Shown: positions 9,300 to 18,342, counted from the stretch's first letter. The stretch is DNA of 64,000 nucleotides from Bacillus kwashiorkori (GCF_001375515.1 NZ_CTDX01000016.1:470942-534941); one strand, 5' to 3'. Numbers and translations are program-made. Notes: generated by a model not told the origin, from the letters alone.

Positions 9300-11444
9300 A
9301 TGAAACCGGATTTATCAAAAACGAAACTTTATCCCGAGGCAAATGAAGAAGTAGGAATGGATAGTATTCCTACTTCTCCCACGATGGAAGGAATTGATGT
9401 GAAGCGAGTATACACAATGAAAGATGTGGAACAGTTGGCTCACATTAATACATTCCCAGGATTGGCGCCATACATGAGAGGACCTTATCCGACGATGTAT
9501 GTTACTAGACCTTGGACTATTCGCCAATATGCGGGATTTTCCACCGCTGAAGAGAGTAACGCATTTTATAAGCGGAACTTAAAGATGGGACAAAAGGGTT
9601 TATCGGTTGCCTTCGATTTGCCGACCCATCGTGGGTATGATTCTGATCACCCACGTGTCTTTGGCGACGTGGGTAAAGCTGGTGTTGCGGTAGACTCGAT
9701 ATTAGACATGAAGATATTGTTCGATGAGATTCCGTTGGGTGAAATGTCTGTTTCGATGACGATGAATGGAGCAGTGCTACCGATTTTAGCGTTTTATATC
9801 GTAACAGCCGAGGAACAAGGGGTTTCCAAAAATCAATTAACTGGGACCATTCAGAATGATATATTGAAAGAATATATGGTTAGAAATACGTATATTTACC
9901 CACCGGAAGTATCCATGCGGATTATTGCAGATATTTTCGCATATACAGCAAAACATATGCCGAAATTTAATAGTATTAGTATTTCGGGTTACCATATGCA
10001 AGAAGCTGGGGCTCCTGCAGATATTGAATTAGCTTATACATTGGCAAATGGTCTTGAATATGTCCGTACCGGAATAGAGGCAGGACTGGATATCGATTCA
10101 TTTGCTCCTCGACTATCATTTTTTTGGGGAATTGGCATGAATTATTTTATGGAAATCGCCAAACTTCGGGCAGCTAGAATTATGTGGGCGAAGTTAATGA
10201 AGCAATTCTCTCCTAAAAATCCGAAGTCACTAGCATTGAGGACCCACTCTCAAACATCTGGCTGGAGTTTAACCGAACAAGATCCATTTAATAATGTTAT
10301 GCGAACATTAGTGGAAGCCCATGCAGCAGTAATGGGGCATACACAATCACTTCATACAAATGCATTAGATGAAGCCATTGCATTACCGACCGATTTTTCC
10401 GCTCGGATCGCAAGGAATACGCAAATTTATTTACAAGAAGAAACGGATTTAACAAAAACAGTAGACCCTTGGGGCGGTTCTTTTTATGTAGAATCTTTAA
10501 CGAATGAATTAATGGAAAGAGCATGGGAACATATCGAAGAAATTGAACGTCATGGCGGAATGACGAAAGCAATCGTTGCTGGTATTCCGAAATTAAAAAT
10601 TGAGGAAGCAGCTGCAAAAAGACAAGCGATGATTGATTCGGCAGAAGAAAAAATTATCGGTGTGAATATTTATCAAGTTGCTAACGAAGAACCATTAGAA
10701 ATTTTAGATATTGATACAACGAAAGTATATGAAAAACAATTACAAAGACTTGCCGAATTAAAAGCACATCGTAATGAAGCTGATGTGGAGAACGCGTTAA
10801 ATGCAATTACTGAAGCGGTTCAAAGTGGAAAAGGAAACTTACTTGAATTAGCCGTTCATGCCGCTCGGAAACGGGCTACTTTAGGAGAGATTTCTTACGC
10901 TATTGAAAAAGTTACAGGTAGACATCAAGCAGCGCAAAAATCCATAAGTGGCGTATATGTTAAATCTTACGGTGACCAAAGTAAAATTAAAGAAATACAA
11001 ACTTTAACGGATGAGTTTTTTGAACTGGAAGGAAGAAGGCCGCGCATTTTGATGGCGAAAATCGGCCAAGACGGACATGATCGTGGTGCAAAAGTGATTG
11101 CGACCGCTTTTAGTGATATGGGTTTTGATGTCGATATTGGGCCACTTTTTCAAACACCTGAAGAAACTGCGAAACAAGCGGTGGAAAATGATGTCCATGT
11201 TATCGGCATGAGTTCACTAGCAGGAGGACATAAAACCTTTCTTCCCCGAATTATTGCTGAATTGGAGAATTTGGGGAGAAAAGATATTTTTGTAGTTGCT
11301 GGTGGAGTAATTCCTGAAAAGGATTATTCATTTTTAAAAGCAAATGGCGCTGTTGCAATTTTTGGCCCCGGTACGAATATTCCGGAGTCGGCAAAAGTGG
11401 TCGTAGAAGAAATATTTAAACGACTAGGTTACGAGAAAGGTTAA
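9300..11444 (+). CDS. mutB: Methylmalonyl-CoA mutase, large (catalytic) subunit
   Basis: A 714-residue catalytic subunit of adenosylcobalamin-dependent methylmalonyl-CoA mutase. The N-terminal segment wraps the partner, and the substrate barrel includes [18 protein letters not shown]-like and [10 protein letters not shown] motifs. The C-terminal cobalamin domain carries [11 protein letters not shown] with the axial histidine at residue 593, then GMSSLAGGH and VVAGGVIP. It acts in the cytoplasm at the end of propionyl-CoA assimilation, producing succinyl-CoA. It lies between mutA and meaB. Length and motifs are typical and the gene looks intact. Confidence 0.96.
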   Translation: MKPDLSKTKLYPEANEEVGMDSIPTSPTMEGIDVKRVYTMKDVEQLAHINTFPGLAPYMRGPYPTMYVTRPWTIRQYAGFSTAEESNAFYKRNLKMGQKGLSVAFDLPTHRGYDSDHPRVFGDVGKAGVAVDSILDMKILFDEIPLGEMSVSMTMNGAVLPILAFYIVTAEEQGVSKNQLTGTIQNDILKEYMVRNTYIYPPEVSMRIIADIFAYTAKHMPKFNSISISGYHMQEAGAPADIELAYTLANGLEYVRTGIEAGLDIDSFAPRLSFFWGIGMNYFMEIAKLRAARIMWAKLMKQFSPKNPKSLALRTHSQTSGWSLTEQDPFNNVMRTLVEAHAAVMGHTQSLHTNALDEAIALPTDFSARIARNTQIYLQEETDLTKTVDPWGGSFYVESLTNELMERAWEHIEEIERHGGMTKAIVAGIPKLKIEEAAAKRQAMIDSAEEKIIGVNIYQVANEEPLEILDIDTTKVYEKQLQRLAELKAHRNEADVENALNAITEAVQSGKGNLLELAVHAARKRATLGEISYAIEKVTGRHQAAQKSISGVYVKSYGDQSKIKEIQTLTDEFFELEGRRPRILMAKIGQDGHDRGAKVIATAFSDMGFDVDIGPLFQTPEETAKQAVENDVHVIGMSSLAGGHKTFLPRIIAELENLGRKDIFVVAGGVIPEKDYSFLKANGAVAIFGPGTNIPESAKVVVEEIFKRLGYEKG

Positions 11445-11451
11445 TGAGCAT

Positions 11452-12462
11452 ATGACTAGCTCGAAGTGGATTAAAAAAACATCCCCATTTTCTATCGTGG
11501 AATATGCAGAAGGACTAAAAAGAAATGATCGGGCTATTTTAGCAAAAGCAATTACGTTAATTGAAAGTAATCATCCAAATTATGTAAATCAAGGGCAACA
11601 GTTATTAAAAGAGATTTTACCTAATACTGGAAACTCGTTGCGAATTGGAATTACTGGGGTACCTGGAGCGGGTAAAAGTAGTTTTATCGAAAATTTAGGG
11701 ACGATGCTATGTAATACGGGGAAAAAAGTCGCTGTGTTAGCTATTGATCCGAGTTCTCCACTTTCTAGTGGTAGCATTTTAGGAGATAAAACGAGAATGG
11801 AGAAACTGTCTCGGCACCCGAATGCATTTATCCGTCCATCCCCGACAGGTGGGTCATTAGGTGGGGTTCACCGTAAGACACGTGAGGCAATTTTATTATG
11901 TGAGGCGGCAGGGTTTGAAATCATTATCGTAGAAACGGTAGGTGTAGGTCAAAGTGAAGTAAGTATTAGTACGATGACGGATATCGTTTTGCTGCTTGCA
12001 ATAACTGGTGCTGGTGACGACTTACAAGGGATAAAAAAGGGTATTTTAGAAATCGTTGACAGTATTATCGTAACGAAAGCCGATGGGGAAAATTTACAGA
12101 AGGCACTTGAAACGAAGAGTGAATACAAACAAATTCTTCGGCTACTATATCCGCGGACAAAAGGGTGGAAGCCACAAGCGTTGGCATGCTCTTCATTCAC
12201 TGGATATGGGATAAAAGAAATTTGGGAGTTAATCCTTCAGTTTGAAAAAGAAACGAAAAAATCAGGAGTTTTTCTTACACGGAGACAACAACAAACGAAA
12301 GACTGGCTCAAATCGACTATTTTTGAACAACTGGAGTATTCTTTTTTTCAAAATGAAAACGTGAAGTCTGTATGGAGTGAAATAGAACAGGGCGTCATAC
12401 AAGGGAAATTACCGGTTACTCAAGCTGCAAATCAGTTGATGAAAATATATAAAAATACTTAA
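11452..12462 (+). CDS. meaB: MeaB-type GTPase chaperone of methylmalonyl-CoA mutase
   Basis: A 336-residue P-loop GTPase of the MeaB/ArgK (G3E-related) family, which protects and reloads methylmalonyl-CoA mutase with adenosylcobalamin. The Walker A motif GVPGAGKSS begins near residue 69. Further motifs are VLAIDPSSPLSSGSILGDKTRM, IVETVGVGQSE and a VTKADG guanine-specificity motif. The ATG lies only seven bases after the mutB stop, so the genes are co-translated. Older annotations call such proteins lysine/arginine/ornithine transport ATPase; the mutase neighbours make the chaperone role far more likely. Confidence 0.93.
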   Translation: MTSSKWIKKTSPFSIVEYAEGLKRNDRAILAKAITLIESNHPNYVNQGQQLLKEILPNTGNSLRIGITGVPGAGKSSFIENLGTMLCNTGKKVAVLAIDPSSPLSSGSILGDKTRMEKLSRHPNAFIRPSPTGGSLGGVHRKTREAILLCEAAGFEIIIVETVGVGQSEVSISTMTDIVLLLAITGAGDDLQGIKKGILEIVDSIIVTKADGENLQKALETKSEYKQILRLLYPRTKGWKPQALACSSFTGYGIKEIWELILQFEKETKKSGVFLTRRQQQTKDWLKSTIFEQLEYSFFQNENVKSVWSEIEQGVIQGKLPVTQAANQLMKIYKNT

Positions 12463-12555
12463 AAAAATAGCAAGTCATTATTGTAACAAGTCTTTTTGGT
12501 TTTTGTATTAACAATTTTTGTGGCGACCAACAAGCTCTCAGAAAAATAAAAAAAG

Positions 12556-12586
12556 AGATAGTGCGTTTAGCACTATCTTTTTAATT
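12556..12586. terminator. Intrinsic terminator after meaB
   Basis: AGATAGTGC (12556-12564) and GCACTATCT (12570-12578) form a perfect 9-bp stem with a 5-base loop, extended by an A-run and a T-run on either side. It ends the mutA-mutB-meaB transcript. The flanking runs would allow function on both strands. Confidence 0.88.
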
Positions 12587-12712
12587 AGGGAGTAGGGGTA
12601 TGGATCATGTTACTTTTAATATTCCCCCTTTCCAAAATAATAAACCTTAAAATTTGTATTTAGCTAATAAAAATTGTTAAGATAATTTTAACGAAGTAAA
12701 GGAGTGATTTTC

Positions 12713-13150
12713 ATGAGTTTAGATTTCAATATTATGATGAATGATGTCGTTCGACAAGCAAGATTAGATTTAACAGAAGCAGGCTATGAAGAATTAAAAA
12801 CTCCCGAAGAAGTCGACAATGCTTTCAAGCAAAAGGGTACTGCTCTCGTTATGATAAATTCTGTATGTGGTTGTGCTGGAGGAATTGCTAGACCAGCAGC
12901 AAAACATGCCATTCATTACGATAAACGACCTGATCACCTTTATACTGTCTTTGCTGGACAAGATCGGGAGGCAACAGAAAGGGCGAGAAGTTATTTTACT
13001 GATTATCCGCCTTCCTCTCCATCTTTTGCATTATTAAAAGACGGCAAACTATGTGGAATGGTCGAACGGCACGAAATTGAAGGACATGAAATTATGTCTG
13101 TCATTGAAAAGTTACAAAATCTTTTTGATGAGCATTGTGAAGAAGTGTAA
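12713..13150 (+). CDS. brxB: Bacilliredoxin BrxB (YqiW, DUF1094)
   Basis: A 145-residue thioredoxin-like protein that removes bacillithiol from S-bacillithiolated proteins after oxidative stress. The CGC active-site motif is at Cys52-Gly-Cys54 (NSVCGCAGG), diagnostic of the BrxA/BrxB family; the remainder ([24 protein letters not shown]) matches B. subtilis YqiW. The ATG at 12713 follows AAAGGAG by nine bases. An in-frame GTG nine bases upstream overlaps the ribosome site and is unlikely. The gene stands alone between terminators, at the same locus as in B. subtilis. Confidence 0.93.
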   Translation: MSLDFNIMMNDVVRQARLDLTEAGYEELKTPEEVDNAFKQKGTALVMINSVCGCAGGIARPAAKHAIHYDKRPDHLYTVFAGQDREATERARSYFTDYPPSSPSFALLKDGKLCGMVERHEIEGHEIMSVIEKLQNLFDEHCEEV

Positions 13151-13190
13151 GTTAGCCTAACTGTATATAAATGAAAATAATGAATGAAAC

Positions 13191-13235
13191 CCACCAGCTT
13201 TTTCAAATACTATGAAAAAATTGGTGGTGTTTTTT
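13191..13235 (+). terminator. Terminator of brxB whose 3' arm contains the next gene's Shine-Dalgarno
   Basis: CCACCA (13191-13196) pairs with TGGTGG (13222-13227). The stem continues through TTTTTCA/TGAAAAA after one wobble and one mismatch, and six Ts (13230-13235) follow. The GGTGG in the 3' arm is also the only plausible ribosome site for the gene starting at 13238. Confidence 0.7.
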
Positions 13236-13237
13236 AT

Positions 13238-13747
13238 ATGAAGAACCTTTTATTGATAATACTAGCATTTACTATCTCGCCTCTATGGCCAATAGGACCA
13301 AATCCACTACCAGGCGATCCATTTATCATCGTAAATAAACGGACAAATGAGTTAGCCTTTATTCATAATGAACAAGTTCAAATGAAATTTCCAGTTGCAA
13401 CCGGAAAAACGGATGAATTAACACCTGAAGGAAAATATACAATTACAGTCAAAGCAATTAATCCATACTATCGGAAGAAAAATATAGCAGGAGGTTCTCC
13501 AAAAAATCCACTTGGCAGCCGTTGGATTGGTTTTGATGCGAATGATACGAATGGACGAATTTATGGAGTTCACGGTACAAACCGACCGAGTGAGATTGGT
13601 AAGTATGTTTCTGAAGGGTGCATCCGATTAAAAAACGAAGACGTAGAGCAGTTATTTGAGCTTGTCCCTTTAGGAACGAAAATTTTAATTACGAGTACGA
13701 CAAAAAGCTTTGAACAAATTGCAAAAGAAAATGGGGCGATCGATTAA
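13238..13747 (+). CDS. L,D-transpeptidase (YkuD domain), probably exported
   Basis: A 169-residue protein with an N-terminal hydrophobic signal-like segment (residues 3-18) and a YkuD catalytic domain. The active site shows HGT at residues 112-114 and SEGCIRL with the nucleophile Cys128, the canonical motif of L,D-transpeptidases that make 3-3 cross-links in peptidoglycan or attach proteins to it. No LysM domain is present. I start it at ATG 13238 because the signal sequence begins there; a longer frame from 13184 passes through the terminator hairpin. The ribosome site lies inside that hairpin, so translation may depend on transcription from an internal promoter. Confidence 0.85.
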   Translation: MKNLLLIILAFTISPLWPIGPNPLPGDPFIIVNKRTNELAFIHNEQVQMKFPVATGKTDELTPEGKYTITVKAINPYYRKKNIAGGSPKNPLGSRWIGFDANDTNGRIYGVHGTNRPSEIGKYVSEGCIRLKNEDVEQLFELVPLGTKILITSTTKSFEQIAKENGAID

Positions 13748-13761
13748 CAACAAAATTTTAG

Positions 13762-13800
13762 GGACAAGTCAACGGAATATTTTCGCTGACTTGTCCTTTT
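13762..13800. terminator. Intrinsic terminator between the L,D-transpeptidase gene and prli42
   Basis: GGACAAGTCA (13762-13771) and TGACTTGTCC (13787-13796) form a perfect 10-bp stem followed by TTTT. It lies between genes converging from both sides (the + strand gene ends at 13747, the - strand gene at 13896). Confidence 0.85.
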
Positions 13801-13895
13801 CGGCGTTTCTAACAGAAAAAATATCTCGTTTTCCATGCCCCTAATGATGATAGAAACCGAAAATAAAGCAAAATAAAATAAACCTTAACGAAAAC

Positions 13896-13991
13896 CTAAA
13901 GTAAAAATGCTATCCCAGTCATAATGGTAGACGCTACCATAGCGATGATCATTAAATAAACGACGATTTTTTGTATTTTCCGATTCCGCAT
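13896..13991 (-). CDS. prli42: Prli42-type stressosome membrane miniprotein, 31 residues
   Basis: A short reading frame on the minus strand encodes a basic N-terminus (MRNRKIQKIVVY) followed by a single transmembrane helix (LMIIAMVASTIMTGIAFLL). AGAGAGG lies in proper spacing upstream of the ATG. The layout and sequence resemble Prli42, the Listeria miniprotein that anchors the stressosome to the membrane through RsbR, with homologues in other Firmicutes. The family assignment is from memory of sequence pattern, and no stressosome gene is nearby. The gene occupies the otherwise empty 13748-14192 interval. Confidence 0.75.
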   Translation of the reverse strand: MRNRKIQKIVVYLMIIAMVASTIMTGIAFLL

Positions 13992-14192
13992 TTATAAACC
14001 TCTCTTTCAATTAACCTTTTATTATTATTTTAACGATTTTTTCATTAACGGACAAGCTATGTATGATTCCAGCTTTTGACAGAACTGCGAAAAATAATAT
14101 TGGTAATACGGCGGAGATGAATAATTTAAAAGATTTCTATATTATAGTAATATACGATTTTATCGTGGATATAGAACAAAGGGGGAGTATGT

Positions 14193-14591
14193 TTGAAACA
14201 AATTGATCATATTGGAATTGCTGTCGAATCAATTGCTAAAACATTGCCATTTTACACAGATGTACTAAAATTTACTTACTTGAAAACGGAAATAGTTGAA
14301 TCAGAAAAAGTGAAAGTTGCATTTATTGATTGCGGGAATTGTAAAATCGAATTGTTAGAACCTCTTTCCAACGAAAGTCCGATTGCTAAGTTTTTAGCAA
14401 AAAAAGGGGAAGGCATCCACCATATTGCAATAAAAACAGCGGATATATTGGGAGATATTCGTTTCTTAACGGATCATAATGTGAAAATGATTAATGAAAC
14501 TCCAAAGCGTGGAGCTGGTGGAGCTAATATTGCCTTTCTCCATCCGAAAAGTACTCAAGGAGTATTAATGGAGTTGTGTGAAAAAGAATAG
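14193..14591 (+). CDS. mce: Methylmalonyl-CoA epimerase (YqjC)
   Basis: A 132-residue vicinal-oxygen-chelate protein that interconverts (S)- and (R)-methylmalonyl-CoA, linking propionyl-CoA carboxylase to the mutase. The two beta-alpha-beta repeats carry the metal ligands, seen in IDHIGIAVES, GIHHIAIKT and the C-terminal LMELCE. The start is TTG at 14193 with GGGGGAG five bases upstream; the ATG at 14189 is out of frame and stops at once. It lies directly before the carboxyltransferase gene, the order yqjC-yqjD known from B. subtilis. Confidence 0.92.
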   Translation: MKQIDHIGIAVESIAKTLPFYTDVLKFTYLKTEIVESEKVKVAFIDCGNCKIELLEPLSNESPIAKFLAKKGEGIHHIAIKTADILGDIRFLTDHNVKMINETPKRGAGGANIAFLHPKSTQGVLMELCEKE

Positions 14592-14696
14592 TAGTTATTA
14601 AATCTTGTGACTTTTAAAAACTTGACAGGGGAAAACAAAGTTCCTACTTACTATTTAACGCTACAAAAAACTAGGGGATCAAAGGGGAGAAGTGAG

Positions 14697-16262
14697 ATGC
14701 AGTCAACGAAAGCAATAGATATATATGATAAAATTCATGAACTGTATGATAAGCGTCGCGAAGTTGAACTTGGTGGTGGGGAAGAAAAAATTGATAAACA
14801 ACATGAAAAAGGGAAATTAACTGCTCGCGAACGAATTGACTTATTATTGGATAACGGAACATTTGTCGAGTTAAATCCATTTATGGAACATCGTTCATAT
14901 GATTTTGGTTTAGAAAATGCGAAAGGTCCAGGAGATGGAGTCGTTACTGGTTATGGGAAAGTAAATGGCCGACCAATATATTTGTTTTCCCAAGACTTCA
15001 CTGTTTTTGGCGGTGCATTAGGGGAAATGCATGCCAAAAAAATTGCCAATATTATGGATTTAGCAGCAAAAAATGGTGTTCCAATTGTCGGCTTAAATGA
15101 TTCTGGTGGGGCAAGAATTCAAGAAGGTGTCCTTTCATTAGATGGTTACGGTCATGTATTTTATCGGAACTCAATTTACTCAGGGGTTGTTCCGCAAATT
15201 TCTGTAATTATGGGACCTTGTGCAGGTGGTGCCGTTTATTCGCCTGCCATTACGGATTTTGTAATAATGGTAGACAAAACAAGTCAAATGTTTATTACTG
15301 GTCCGAAAGTAATTGAAACAGTAACTGGGGAATGTATTACTGCGAATGACTTAGGAGGGGCGAAAGTACATAGTACTGTAAGTGGTAATGCTCATTTTCG
15401 TGCTGAAACAGAAGAAGAGGCACTACAGACAGTGCGTCAATTACTTTCTTATTTGCCGTTAAATTTTGAAGAGAAGCCGCCGATTATCGCTACTGAATTG
15501 GTCGATGATTATCGTCCACATCTTGCGGAAGTTGTTCCTTTTGAAACGACAAGACCTTATGATGTAAGAAAAGTAGTGACAGAAGTCGTTGATCCGGATT
15601 CATTTTTTGAAGTTCAAGCAGAATTTGCTAAAAATATCGTCGTTGGTTTTGGCAGAATTAAAGGAGAAGTAGTAGGTCTCGTTTGTAATCAGCCAAAAGT
15701 AATGGCTGGTGGGTTGGATATTGATTCATCCGATAAAGCAGCTAGATTCATTCGTTTTTGCGATAGCTTTAATATTCCAATCATTACTTTTGAAGATGTT
15801 ACAGGATTTTTCCCTGGCGTAAAGCAAGAACATGGTGGTATTATTCGTCACGGTGCGAAAATTTTATACGCTTATTCTGAAGCGACCGTTCCAAAAATCA
15901 CTGTCATCACTAGAAAAGCTTATGGTGGTGCATATGTTGCCCTTAACAGTAAAGCAATTGGTGCCGATTTAGTATTTGCTTGGCCTAATGCGGAAATCGC
16001 AGTTATGGGGCCACAAGGTGCTGCAAATATTATTTTTGCAAAAGAAATTAATAATAGTGAAAATCCTGAAGCGTTACGACAAGAAAAAATAGAGGAATAT
16101 CGGAATAAATTTGCCAATCCATATGTTGCTGCAAAAATGGGGATGGTTGATGATGTGATTGATCCGAGAGAAACAAGGATAAAGCTAAGCCAAGCATTAG
16201 ATATGCTACGGACAAAAAAAGAAACAAGGCCGAGAAAAAAACATGGCAATATTCCGCTATAA
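14697..16262 (+). CDS. yqjD: Propionyl-CoA carboxylase carboxyltransferase (beta) subunit, YqjD
   Basis: A 521-residue biotin-dependent carboxyltransferase that moves CO2 from carboxybiotin to propionyl-CoA. Both crotonase-like halves are present, with oxyanion-hole glycines (MGPCAGGAVYSPA and ITRKAYGGAYVALNSK) and the acyl-CoA region GGARIQEGVLSLDGYG. I chose ATG 14697, which follows AAAGGGGAG; the frame is open 90 bases further upstream without support. The preceding epimerase gene supports propionyl-CoA specificity. Methylmalonyl-CoA decarboxylase alpha subunits look similar and cannot be fully excluded. No biotin carboxylase or biotin carrier gene is present in the window. Confidence 0.9.
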   Translation: MQSTKAIDIYDKIHELYDKRREVELGGGEEKIDKQHEKGKLTARERIDLLLDNGTFVELNPFMEHRSYDFGLENAKGPGDGVVTGYGKVNGRPIYLFSQDFTVFGGALGEMHAKKIANIMDLAAKNGVPIVGLNDSGGARIQEGVLSLDGYGHVFYRNSIYSGVVPQISVIMGPCAGGAVYSPAITDFVIMVDKTSQMFITGPKVIETVTGECITANDLGGAKVHSTVSGNAHFRAETEEEALQTVRQLLSYLPLNFEEKPPIIATELVDDYRPHLAEVVPFETTRPYDVRKVVTEVVDPDSFFEVQAEFAKNIVVGFGRIKGEVVGLVCNQPKVMAGGLDIDSSDKAARFIRFCDSFNIPIITFEDVTGFFPGVKQEHGGIIRHGAKILYAYSEATVPKITVITRKAYGGAYVALNSKAIGADLVFAWPNAEIAVMGPQGAANIIFAKEINNSENPEALRQEKIEEYRNKFANPYVAAKMGMVDDVIDPRETRIKLSQALDMLRTKKETRPRKKHGNIPL

Positions 16263-16316
16263 TAACAAAATAAAAGCAGGATAAAAAAGAGTATTATTTA
16301 GTTCGATGTCAACACT

Positions 16317-16430
16317 AGAAAGGGACTTCCAGACAATGGATGCGAAACAGGTGATGTACAGAACAGAAAATTACCGTGAATTTTCTGCACTTCAAGCCTG
16401 AGTGTGCTATCTATCGGACAGTCCCTTTCT
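16317..16430. repeat. Large nested palindromic element (element A)
   Basis: AGAAAGGGACT (16317-16327) pairs with AGTCCCTTTCT (16420-16430), plus three more pairs past a one-base bulge. CAGG and CCTG pair inside, and CAGAAAATT/AATTTTCTG (16364-16372 and 16379-16387) forms a 9-bp apical hairpin. At about 114 bases it is far larger than the ordinary terminators here, and its T-run is poor. It resembles a mobile palindromic intergenic repeat or a structured RNA. Confidence 0.6.
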
Positions 16431-16519
16431 TGTTGAATGTGAATGAAAGAAACGTTTGAATGGATAATATATTAGAGTTATACTGATAATGTGTAAATTT
16501 TTACAATGGAGGTTAGATG

Positions 16520-17641
16520 ATGGTAAATCAAGATAGATTAGTTCAAGAATTTCTCGAACTAGTGCAAGTAGACTCAGAATCAAAAGATGAAGGCAAAATT
16601 GCTGGAGTTTTAAAACAAAAATTTACAGAGTTAGGCTTACAAGTAGTGGAAGATGATACAAAAAATATAACAGGTCACGGAGCAGGAAATTTAATTTGTA
16701 CATTACCAGGTACGAAGCAAAATGTTGACCCAATTTATTTTACTTCCCATATGGATACCGTAACCCCAGGAAAGGGAATTAAGCCTCAAATAAAAGACGG
16801 ATACATAACATCTGACGGAACAACTATTTTAGGTGCAGACGATAAAGCTGGCATTGCATCGATGATAGAGGCAATCCGGTTAATAAAAGAACAAAATATG
16901 GAACATGGTGACATTCAATTTTTAATTACTGTCGGGGAGGAATCTGGTTTAATCGGTGCAAAAGCATTAAATGGAGAATTACTTCATGCAAAAATTGGAT
17001 TCGCTTTAGACAGTGATGGTCCAGTTGGAACAATTGTTACTGCTGCACCAACCCAAGCAAGAATTAACGCTACTATTTTTGGAAAAAGTGCTCATGCAGG
17101 TGTTGCACCTGAAAAAGGTGTCTCCGCTATCACGGTAGCGGCTAAAGCAATTGCGAAAATGCCACTTGGACGGATTGATGAAGAAACAACTGCCAATATC
17201 GGTCGATTTGAAGGAGGACAAGCAACGAATATTGTTTGTGATCGTGTTGATATTTTAGCAGAAGCAAGATCGCTTGTGAAAGAAAAATTGGATGCGCAAA
17301 TTGAAAAAATGAAACAAGCATTTGAACAAACGGCTGCGGAAATGGGTGCCAAAGCAGAATTTACCGCTCAAGTAATGTATCCTTCCTTTAAGTTTGGTCC
17401 GGAAGATTTAGTTGTGCAAATTGCCCAAAAAGCAGCCGAAAAAGTTGGCAGACAAGCGAAACTTATTAAAAGTGGTGGTGGTAGTGACGGTAATGTCATT
17501 GCAGGACTTGGAATACCGACAGTTGTTTTAGGAGTTGGCTACGAGGAAATCCACACAACGAGTGAGCGGATGCCGATTGAAGAATTAGTAAAACTGACGG
17601 AAATGGTTTTAGCAATTGTTGAGACGGTTAGCAGTCGATAA
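16520..17641 (+). CDS. yqjE: M20-family metallopeptidase, PepT-like (YqjE)
   Basis: A 373-residue M20 zinc peptidase related to tripeptidase T. Metal and catalytic motifs are TSHMDTVTPGKG (His ligand and catalytic Asp), GADDKAGI (bridging Asp), GEESGL (catalytic and ligand Glu), ALDSDGP, and a C-terminal EEIHTTSE with the last His. The dimerisation/lid domain begins near SAHAGVAPEKG. The ATG at 16520 is eight bases after GGAGG; the ATG at 16517 is also possible. B. subtilis yqjE occupies the same position after yqjD. Its physiological substrate is unknown to me. Confidence 0.88.
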   Translation: MVNQDRLVQEFLELVQVDSESKDEGKIAGVLKQKFTELGLQVVEDDTKNITGHGAGNLICTLPGTKQNVDPIYFTSHMDTVTPGKGIKPQIKDGYITSDGTTILGADDKAGIASMIEAIRLIKEQNMEHGDIQFLITVGEESGLIGAKALNGELLHAKIGFALDSDGPVGTIVTAAPTQARINATIFGKSAHAGVAPEKGVSAITVAAKAIAKMPLGRIDEETTANIGRFEGGQATNIVCDRVDILAEARSLVKEKLDAQIEKMKQAFEQTAAEMGAKAEFTAQVMYPSFKFGPEDLVVQIAQKAAEKVGRQAKLIKSGGGSDGNVIAGLGIPTVVLGVGYEEIHTTSERMPIEELVKLTEMVLAIVETVSSR

Positions 17642-17666
17642 CAATTACGAAGGGGGTAATTCCAGC

Positions 17667-18152
17667 GTGGCGCCAACCGAAAAAGTTGTTATTTTTAAAG
17701 TGAATAAGGAAGAATATGCAATCCAGGTAGAACACGTCATTTCCATTGAAAAGACGAGTCAAGTAACACCGATCCCCCAACTGCCTAATTATGTTAAAGG
17801 TATCGTCAAAGTGCGGGAAGAACTCGTTCCTGTCATTGATTTAAAAAATGTTCTATACAAAACCGATGAAGTAATAAATGATGTTACTAGATTTATCGTC
17901 GTGAAGACAGACCAACTTCAAGTTGCCCTACTTGTTAGTGACGCAAAAGAACTGTTAGAAATTGAAAGTGGGCATATTAAACAAGTCGGTTTCATTGGTT
18001 ATGAAAAAACGGCATTTTTCTCTGGTGTCATTCAGCTAACCAACCGATTAATTACATTGATTGAACCGAATCAACTCGTTTCAAGTCTTGAAGGAATTAA
18101 AGAAATTTATGAATATATGGAAGACCGATATTTGAATGAAACAGAAGTATAA
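17667..18152 (+). CDS. CheW-domain protein
   Basis: A 161-residue protein consisting almost entirely of one CheW domain: FKVNKEEYAIQVEHVISIE at the start, then PNYVKGIVKVREELVPVIDL and VVKTDQLQVALLVSDAKELLEI. CheW scaffolds couple chemoreceptors to CheA. No receiver domain follows, so it is not a full CheV. The start is GTG at 17667 after AAGGGGG. It lies 25 bases after the peptidase and is followed by a hairpin. It is away from any flagellar cluster, and its receptor or kinase partner cannot be named from here. Confidence 0.82.
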   Translation: MAPTEKVVIFKVNKEEYAIQVEHVISIEKTSQVTPIPQLPNYVKGIVKVREELVPVIDLKNVLYKTDEVINDVTRFIVVKTDQLQVALLVSDAKELLEIESGHIKQVGFIGYEKTAFFSGVIQLTNRLITLIEPNQLVSSLEGIKEIYEYMEDRYLNETEV

Positions 18153-18158
18153 GAAACT

Positions 18159-18258
18159 GGGGTTGTCCAAACTTAAGTGAAGTACTGTTGCTAAATAATA
18201 CTGAAAAAAACCCATCATTCAGTACAGCAACTGGCTACCAGTCGGGACATCCCCTTTT
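18159..18258. repeat. Nested hairpin element (element B), possible terminator
   Basis: GGGG-T-TGTCC (18159-18168) pairs with GGACA-T-CCCC (18245-18254) around one mismatch. Inside, GTTGCT pairs with AGCAAC and TACTGA with TCAGTA, and a small ACTGG/CCAGT hairpin precedes the right arm. CCCCTTTT gives a short T-run. GGTTGTCCAAA (18161-18171) recurs exactly at 31465-31475. The overall layout resembles element A. Confidence 0.55.
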
Positions 18259-18342
18259 CCCTTTTAAAAAAACAATGTTATAGTAATAGTATTATTTAAA
18301 ATCCAATCACGAGTGTTCATTCACTTTAAATGGGTGATAACA

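Noticed and set aside
17667-18152. CheV assignment for the CheW-like gene
   Set aside because: CheV has a C-terminal receiver domain; this protein ends after the CheW domain.
18259-18342. SOS box before yqjH (polY1)
   Set aside because: No GAAC-N4-GTTC-like palindrome; only unrelated GTTC and GAAC halves at wrong spacing.
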